Of a stretch of 64,000 nucleotides of DNA, positions 55,958 through 64,000 are shown piece by piece (positions within the stretch are counted from its first letter, which is position 1; each line of letters starts with the position of its first letter). The DNA comes from Hetaerina americana (Eukaryota; Arthropoda; Insecta; Odonata; Calopterygidae): NCBI GenBank assembly GCA_022747635.1, contig JAKTNV010000010.1:46288027-46352026 (forward strand), written 5' to 3'. A program made the translations under genes and the position numbers. Under the pieces are notes generated by a model. It was given only the letters and a program-made list of their open reading frames with translations, did no database searches and had not been told where the DNA came from.

Positions 55958-57169
55958 CGATGAAGGCTACCTAAATGGAGAGGAATCAGGAATATTTCAT
56001 AACATTAATCTTATAAATTAACAGCTGCTTTAGTTATGACAGGAAGTACTCATAATCAAAGCATGCCTTTTATAAAACTATATACCTAGTCATACGTTGT
56101 GGTAATGGCAGGAAAAACTTGCTTTGCCAGGGCACTACAACTGATCTGGTTTCCTGTTTAGGAGGGAGTGGTCTTTTCCAAACCCCGAATATGGCCTTAC
56201 ATCTATATTTACTGTCCAGTAATCAATTTTTGCTTTCTACTTTAGCTATCCTAAGTATTCTCCATTAGTAAATTAGGATACTTTGTTTGGTCACAGAATG
56301 TTAAAACTTCCTTTATCGTGACTTCGATGGATCACCCGATATTGGGAGTATTATTCAGCCAACTATTATCTATCAGTCTTCAGATGGATTGCATCTGGGG
56401 TTGCAGTTGTTTAGAGGCATATCATTTGCATAATAAGATTTTTTCCTGTGAAGAGCCCATGGTGTAAAATGTAAGAGAATTTTATCATTGGTAATGAATT
56501 GGTTAAAGTAGGTTTTGGACTGGCCCTAGCTACGTTTCAGCGACAATTCCCTCGTCTCTCTTAACAAAATGCAACTTGACATCCAAAATTACAACACTCC
56601 TACCTCATCTTTGCTAGCCAAAATTTCTTCATTGTATCACAATCATCATCAAAACGCTCTGCATTAATCTTACCTACCCCTTTTTGATTTTTGCCGGCGA
56701 TCTTCACCTTAATTACACCATGAATAGCTCTTATTCGTTAGTTATCCTTTCAGTTATCTTTACCTTTTATCCCACCCGTATTTTAAAACCCTTTAACCCT
56801 ATCATTCTGCTTCAATATGCATGTTTCCTGGCCGTACAATACCACGCTTTATATCAAAGTGTGGCCTTTTCTCAACATCCTTACTCAACTTGTCATCGGC
56901 ATTCTCTTCCTGGTGAAAATTTCTTTACCTTACGTAACTCTATGTCCCTACTACGTGGGGATATTATTTTCAAGTATTTGTTACTAAGAACTCAACGGGA
57001 TATCTTGATAAAATTTATACTCTATATTAATTTTCCTTGGGTAAATAATGCTGTAAATTAGAGCTATTATTTCAGGAAGCCGTAGATTGTAATTATTCGC
57101 GCTATAAAGAGGGTAGAGGCTCGAAGTATGATTAAGTTTCTTTATTAGAGAGGTAACAGTTCTGGAAAA
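55958..57169. other. AT-rich DNA, no gene recognised
   Basis: A 125-codon frame (56684-57061) is hydrophobic and matches nothing I know. No repeat or RNA gene is seen. Confidence 0.4.
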
Positions 57170-57860
57170 TCCACAATGAAACGATGCTAATGATGGAAAT
57201 TATAGCCCATCGTATGGCACAGTTGTGAAATGGAAAAGGAATTTGCAAACTGGTCACACGTCCCTCACAGACGCTCCGAGAAGTGGAAGACCGTCAGTCA
57301 CGGACGATGCTGCCATACTGAAAAAGGTGGAGGACCTGTACCTATTAGACCGAAGAGCAACTATTTAAACGGTAATGTATAAGACTTATATTAGTTACGG
57401 CAGTGTTTAGAAAATTATTCACGAAAAACAGCTCACATCAAAGGTGTCAACACGCTGGGTTCCATAACTATTGACTCCTTTTCAACAGCAAACACGGCAC
57501 GAACTACCATTGCTACCACGGTGCGACCGACATTCAAAGCGATGTGGCTTTTCACTGTTGCCACATCTACACTATTCTCCCGACCTCACTAAAAAACACA
57601 TTTTCTTATCCACAGAACTCAAAAAACCATTGCGAGGTTGGATATTTGACGGCATAAATGATATCATTCAAGAGTTAGAACAATGGTTTTTGACGCAATC
57701 TGATGAGTTTTACAATGACGGCCTACCAAAGGCGAACAAACGCTGGGGGAATTTATTACTGTAAATGGTAGTTAATTAGATTAGTCTTAAGAGAAACAAA
57801 TAAAAATTAAGCTATATTTCGATTATTTTTAGCTGTAATTACAAGTTACCCCCTCGTATT
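57170..57860 (+). pseudogene. mariner-type transposase relic with one terminal end
   Basis: Ordered fragments: YGTVVKWKRNLQTGHTSLTD (57205-57265), PRSGRPSVTD (57275-57305), KKVEDLYLLDRRATI (57325-57366), then after stops SYGSV-KIIHEKQLTSKVST (57395-57450), RWVP and LLTPFQQQ (57455-57490). After a large deletion come LPHLHYSPDL (~57567-57596), ELKKPLRGWIFDGINDIIQE (57618-57677) and QWFLTQSDEFYNDG (57681-57722). The block holding the first and second catalytic Asp is deleted. The right end CCCCCTCGTA (57850-57859) looks like a mariner terminus; no matching left end is visible. It is a different lineage from the 39.4-kb copy. Confidence 0.85.
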
Positions 57861-60120
57861 TCTACCATTTTGGTTCAGTATACTTCTAAGATAGGATATG
57901 AGTAAATCGGATGAACTATTGGTCTAAGTTAATATCAAATATTAAACTGATATAGAATTAGGTTGGGTATTAAGGAATGCGACGTAATAATTACGAAAAA
58001 ACACCATGTAAAAGAGACTTTTATAGATCTAAAGTGAAATCGTTCACTTTCCCGTTAAATAGGCGTAAGACGGGAATCCACATACAATTGAGCTTGGAAA
58101 TTAGTTTAATTTAATGTTCTTAGTTATGAAATATTTAAATATCCTGTAAATAATGCAATGATACCGATGAGAAACTATCAAAGCATCTAAAACGAATATT
58201 AAGCCATTTTAATTTCTAATGACCGAAATGGAGATAAAGCAATTATTTCATCAGTGGATTACAAAGGTTATAATTGGTAACTTTTTCATTTTATATTTTG
58301 ATTTTTCAACCCATTTACTGATTAACATATAAATTAATAAAGTGTTGCGATAAATATTTTCGTCGAGCAATTTTTCCCAAAGCCATCAATATCATACTCT
58401 GGGATAAAAAGAGGATCATTCTAGTCCCATTACTTGAATGTATAGGTTGCTCTTCTCCAGACAAGTGTACTTACTTTTTTGAACTTTCCTCTGCACTTAC
58501 TTTCTTGAAAATTCCTCTGAACTTACTCTTTGAAACTTTCAGCAATCCTGGAAACCTACGTTTTACCACTCTTTTTTCCAAGAACTATGACAAAAATGCC
58601 AAGAGTGGTGAGAATATTAAACTCGAGAGTTTTAGTGGAGTGAATCTTTAACGTCATCACTTTCAGTTAATTTCCTGAGGAGAGATATAATGTTATTATA
58701 TAACTTATTCGAGAGATATATAACTTATTCGTGTGTGGTGGATGAGACACGAGCGGAAGGAAAAGAGAGTACAAAATTAATTTTGCGTAGTCTAGGTGTT
58801 TCTAATTGTCTGAACTTTAATTGTCATTTTAAGGGACGTAAAATATTTTCCATGGCTCTAAGGTTACGAAACACGTCAAGCACTTTGAGCCGCCTTCATA
58901 ACTCTACTTTCACTAGGCTTCCATCAAAAGTAAATGCGGGGTCAGCGCAGGTCCTCCAAGTTACTAAACCGCTCATTAACTCCCTCATGACTGCAAAGTA
59001 GCATACCTAGTATTTAATTATTATATTTGAAGATTGGGCTCCGAACAGTCTCAGATGTCAGACTACTAGATGGTTGTTTATATAAAATATCTCAACAGGA
59101 AAATTATTCTAAAGAGGCTTTAAAACCCTTTTGGAGATATGGAGATATTAATATATTTAAGGCCTTTATAGAATTGGTGCACTGGAACACAGTTATAAAA
59201 GCCAGAATGTTAGTTAAGTTATGCAGAGTAATAGCAAATTAATAGCCAGGGCGAATGAACTAAATGGTGATAATAGAAAATATGGAATGGCGGAGGAAGA
59301 ATATATGTTTGTTTATTTTAAATGAAACAATAAATATTTCGGTGTATAAAAACTCATAGGCAGTAATAGCCCTGAGAAGCCATCATATGTCCATTTTAAC
59401 TTGAACGACTAGTAATAGTACCACAAGGAAAATATAAATTCCATCAATATTTCACAATTAAAAATATCTTTTAGGCCAAGAAAGTGGATTATTCTAATTG
59501 TGCGGTTAATAATTTTTGCAAGAAGAGATAAATCAACTCATATTTTCCGTCACCAGGTGACCATATAAACAAGAAAATTGTGTCAAACTGCAGTCTTAGG
59601 CTCCATAAAACTGTTACTTGCCGAAACATGATTCAAAGTTTAATTATTTTAATTCTTTATTGGAATATCTGTTAACAAATAAATAAGAATACGGATATTT
59701 TCTTATTTATATTGGCTATAAGTTCGTATTTATCCTTCATGAGCATCATATTCTGGTTATATGCTTGCCTATATTTTAGTTTTACGCTTCTAGCTGTAGA
59801 CAATTTTAGCATAGCTGGTAAGCTAAATAATTTCCATTCATCCTGTATAAAACCTCATGAGATAGAACCGTATTCATCGAATGACACAGCCTTATTTTAC
59901 CTTATCCGTATTGAAATATTTCTTAAAGATCCAAGCAACAGCTTAAAAACCCGTAGTCACCTCTCGATTTCCAATGCAAATTCATGATTTGCCTTTCTAA
60001 ATCAATTTCATAAGTACTTTCAGGGAAAGTTTTTAAATCTGGGCAATCGAATTTGAGGGACATCTCTATCGAATGGAAATGAAAGATTTTATCTACGCCA
60101 CGGACACTGACTTGTGAAAA
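57861..60120. other. AT-rich DNA with two unrecognised small frames
   Basis: Frames at 58690-59001 (103 codons) and 59027-59242 (71 codons) follow each other on the plus strand but carry no motif I recognise. I see no splice signals linking them. A small tandem duplication of ATATAACTTATTCG lies at 58698-58731. Confidence 0.35.
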
Positions 60121-62400
60121 ATTGCCCGAGGGCAAAGAGCGAAATTAAAGGGGACGGGGGTGTGTTACCCTCACCCACTTCTCTTGCCGAGGCGACCCCA
60201 GAGAAAATTGCCCTCGCGTAATCGGTTCATAAGATCTTTGTGCCTGCTCCAAATGGTCGTTTTGTAACTATTTCCAAAAAACAGTAAACGGAACAAGCTC
60301 ACGATGCACCTAGAAGCAAATGCCATTAGGGGCACTTATTATTGTTCTTTTTGTAGTACGAGGAATTATATTTAAGAAAAACTAAATTATTAATCCGTAT
60401 ATTTTTGTCTTATGTTACAAGCATCAACAAGCTCATTAGATGTTTCACATGAAATACGTTACTATTTTAATAAGTCCCTCGTGCCGATGACTCATAACAT
60501 TCCTCCCCGGTCAGTAAATTACAGAGTCAGAGCGGGCGTCAGTAAATTACATGAGAATTAATTTTTGCTATTTACTAAACGAATTTCAGCCCGAGGTCAT
60601 ATCCAGGTGCTATTTTGTGAATTGTGGTGGCCTATAAATTCAACTTTAGCCTCTTAAAGAAACATTATCCAACAGCACACATCGAATGAATGAAAGATAA
60701 AAGTTTGTTTAATATTCACTTCTCTATAAAATTACGATCCCGAAAAATTGTCTTCTGGTGGTGATAAATTAAATGCTGACGTGAAAATTATTCAGAAACG
60801 ATTCCATTCTATTAAACGCTCTTAGCATATGTCCATATATATTATTTGCAAATTAATTCGCTCTTTGACGTTTAAAAGACGACGTGAATTGAAAGAGTCA
60901 TTAAAATAAGCGAATATTTAGAGAAAGTTACACAAGGACGTATTAAGTATTAATTTGCTTTAGATTTCACAAAACCTTGGTGAATTTTGTAATAAATTCA
61001 CAAGATTTGAAATATAATATTTACCGTCTTAGCCAAATCTGCAAATTTTTCATTCATATTTCTAACGCCACGCCCCAAAACAATTGCCATTAGCCTACTA
61101 TAAAATTCGACAAATTCCAATGCACTACTTGAAAGTTAATTTGATATGATATTTTTCAAGTCAGAGAAGCGGTAGTTTAGTGAAAGAGTTTTTAAATTAT
61201 GACGCCTCTGGGTACTTTCACCTTCACCCAAGCTTGATTTTTGGATACCATTTACCCTGGGAAACCACAGGTGGCACATCGAAAGGATCTTTCTTCTCTG
61301 ATGTATGAATTTCACACGCATTTGGCCTGTATACTATATACATAACCTTTCATGCTGACTTATAATTGTTAATTTTCTTATAAAGACGATTTCCTAATTT
61401 TACTTGCAATCTTTTCCTTTTAGAGCGTTCTACGAGAAAGCATGAGAATCATGTGAAAATGCGTGATTCTAAAATAAGTGAATACAGGTATAATTACATC
61501 TTGCATGAAAAGCAGTTGGATGCTACGACAATAATATACTTCACTGCTATCGATATTACGATTCGACTTCTCATTGATTTCAACACGTGAAAATTGTTAC
61601 GCGAAAAATAATGCTTTTCAGTTCAGTATCCTATTCGCCAGCTTGTGACGTCTTAGCTGTGGATCGATTCTTCCACAGGGGATTATGAACCCAAAAAAGG
61701 AGAGGATTTGCGTTTTTAATAATCGTTTACTTTCACACTGAATGAAAACACAGTCTACCGACAAATCCTAACAAATTCTTTCGTGATTTTCACCTAAGAA
61801 ACATTTCCGGCTTATTTACAAATCTCTGGTTTCACTATACCAGGATACAAGGATAACATTTATGCATTCGTTTCATATACTGATATTTATTGCTTGATAT
61901 TTTACCTGTGTTCGTTTTCAATTACTGCTTCGCACGTTTCATACTTCCTACCGTTCTCTTATTTATTTCAAAGCCCTATTTCACAAAAAGTAATTCATTT
62001 TAGAGCTTGAAAAACTCACATTTTCTCCAAATGATCTCATTTGAAAAATATCCTGTTGGTGCACTTAATTTCTTTTTTTTAAACTAAATATAAAATCTAA
62101 CTCTGCAACTAAGAGTAAAAATAAAAAAAGCAAAAAAAGAGAAAGTGGGTTGGTAACCAAGGAATTTCAGGGAAGTATTGGTACTTTTACGATCAAGGAC
62201 TGCATAAATAGCCAGAATAGGAAGCTTTGGAACACTATTTGAGAAATATTTCATTTTTTACAATGCTTTTTTGGGAATATGGGAGCAATGATAAGATTGA
62301 CAGATAACAACAACTTTATAAATACGTTATTTAAGTGTTCGAAAAGCATCACATGAATTCGTCGGCGCCTTGACCACCATAAACGTTCGCTCACCCATCG
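60121..62400. other. No gene recognised
   Basis: Mixed-composition DNA. A short GC-rich patch at 60120-60240 has GAGGGCAA facing TTGCCCTC. No gene is recognised. Confidence 0.4.
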
Positions 62401-63096
62401 ATTAGAGCCAGGATTAGTTACTTCATACATTAATTAACATTACGAGATAATCTCTCTCTGGTCGGCTTGCTTGGTCGTCGAGTGATGCCCTACGTTAGGG
62501 AAAGGACTCTATCTGGTGTGGTGAGAAGCATAGTGAAATCAACTCAGGGAATCATTATCTCGCATGGGAGAATTCCCCCTTGGGAATCCATTTTTTATTT
62601 ATCCATGTGACTCTCTCGTCTTCGCTCAGAGTAATCCACGTACCGAAGAGCCGCACCAAACTTCAGCGGACCTCAGACTGTGCAGACCATTTCCACCAAA
62701 TGGATAGGGTGGGGAGGGAGAAGGACGGAGCTCTAAAATAGCTCTACTTTGTCGTACACGGTAGTCCTTGAGACCTCTTACAACAAACCCTCGCTCAGAC
62801 TGAGTGCGACGTAGCAGAGGGCCACCACCTATCCGCTCGTTGATAAACTCCCCCCCATAACCCCCAGGTCCTCTCCACTTGCACGTTTCACACGCCCCCC
62901 GGACCTACGGAGATATTCCACGCGGCTCCTACTCCCATCCTCATAAGGAAATCCATCTTCATATTAGACTGCATCACTCACGACGCAGTCCTAACCGTTT
63001 GAGGATGAGCAGAGGAGAGAGGGATAATCCAGACGGACAATAAGTGAAAAAGTTCTGAGCGTGTTTGGAAGTGTATACAGGCTGTATAAGTTAGGC
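62401..63096. other. Moderate-GC stretch, no gene recognised
   Basis: Composition rises at about 62440-63030, with CpG dinucleotides and C-runs, but open frames are short and no domain or RNA fold is recognised. It may be a diverged repeat. Confidence 0.35.
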
Positions 63097-63114
63097 CAGT
63101 GGTTCGCAAACTTT
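63097..63114 (+). repeat. hAT-like terminal inverted repeat motif
   Basis: CAGTGGTTCGCAAACTTT closely resembles the ends of many animal hAT transposons and MITEs (CAGTGGTTCTCAAACTTT type). No inverted partner is found in the remaining 0.9 kb, so the element may extend beyond the window or be only a fragment. Confidence 0.4.
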
Positions 63115-64000
63115 AGCCACTCCCTTACCAGCGTCTCGAATTTTATCATTTACCGAGTGCTCCTGTTTCCAATCGTTGCGTGATATTTCCTTCAAATAGT
63201 CTAATTATCTTAAGAAATACTCTAAAATACGGACGTCAAAACATTTCAGATATTCTCTCTGAATCATAATACAAGGATTTATTATTGATGGAGAAAACTT
63301 TTGCATTGACTTGACTCACGAATTTAAATGGCATATGTTTTTCAAGTGGCCATGATTTCCATCTCTCATCCCACATAAACTAACTGGTTAATCATTTCTC
63401 CAAAATTGTGATATTAAACTCTTGTGGCTGCGAAGTATATGTCTTAATTTTGAAAATGAGAAGTCGTATAAGATGATTCCAGAAGCGTTGCTCCACTTGC
63501 AATTTTGTATTGGGTTCTAGTAACATGTGGGCTACTAAATTTGCTCATTTCAGATTGCGTTTTTCTCATTCCTCATTTAGAATACCTTACTCCCATCCAC
63601 CCATGCCAACAGACTATGGTTTTCGGTAGAGTAAGAGCGTTTTTAATATTTGAACCGTCGTCGACTAGCGTACAAGAACCGTGAGGATTATCTTTTCCAC
63701 TTACGTGGTTTAACACTCTCCAAATTTCATTGCCGATGGAGAGAAGGATTTGGTAAGTGCCGTTGGTATTAAGATGGTGAAAATGTGCTTTCGTGAATGC
63801 AACGGCTCAAAGAAAGCCTATCATTTCGGGATAACGTACCCAAGAAGTTTGATGCACGGATCAGCCGGTTTTCCTAGCGGATAAAAGGATTCCATAGAGA
63901 TCTAACCTCAACTATCATGTAATTATTGCGTCGATGATTTGAAAAATATTTGCATCTAAAAAGAAATTATGTCTGGAATTAGCAGAAGATTAAAGCTTAT
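63115..64000. other. No gene recognised
   Basis: AT-rich DNA to the window end without a recognisable gene. It may contain the body of the putative hAT-like element. Confidence 0.35.

Overview
The window looks like nuclear DNA of a repeat-rich animal genome, most likely an arthropod. It is AT-rich, carries many long (TA)n microsatellites, and holds Penelope-like retroelements (PLEs), three decayed mariner transposons, a decayed Helitron and a tRNA-derived repeat family. I see no bacterial operon structure, no CRISPR array and no host gene I can name. The arthropod assignment rests only on this mix of elements, and I cannot name the species.

Layout. The left end (1-1600) is AT-rich and contains a ~150-bp direct repeat. 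From 1661 to 6342 lies the most striking object: two PLE copies head to head, forming an almost perfect ~2.26-kb inverted repeat around a 161-bp spacer, with (TA)n on both outer sides. Each arm has an intact reverse transcriptase plus GIY-YIG endonuclease frame. A mariner relic follows at 6509-7165. Positions 7.2-37 kb are mostly AT-rich single-copy-looking DNA, broken by GC-rich islands of strongly one-sided purine or pyrimidine content, a possible TATA/Inr promoter or solo LTR near 12.55 kb, and a foldback element near 30 kb. A decayed Helitron (37.4-38.56 kb) and an internally rearranged mariner with TA duplications (39.4-40.3 kb) come next. At 41.83-42.08 kb two identical tRNA-like units face each other as a perfect 117-bp inverted repeat; related pieces lie at 17.2 and 51.7 kb. 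More GC-rich islands follow. At 53.15-55.95 kb there is a PLE fragment and then a second PLE family copy (638 codons). The latter is also joined head to head to an inverted copy, here only 231 bp of its own 3' end, again between (TA)n tracts. A mariner relic lies at 57.2-57.86 kb. The rest, to 64 kb, holds nothing I can identify except a hAT-like terminal motif near 63.1 kb.

How the parts work together. The two PLE composites share one architecture although their proteins differ clearly. Each has a 5'-truncated main copy with a short extra tail before (TA)n, and an inverted partner that runs straight into (TA)n. Each element end carries a hammerhead-like core (CTGANGA-like heptamer, A, hairpin, GAAA), followed 17-19 bases later by a GTRAGT splice-donor-like hexamer. 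This suggests one insertion mechanism that makes inverted dimers in AT microsatellites.
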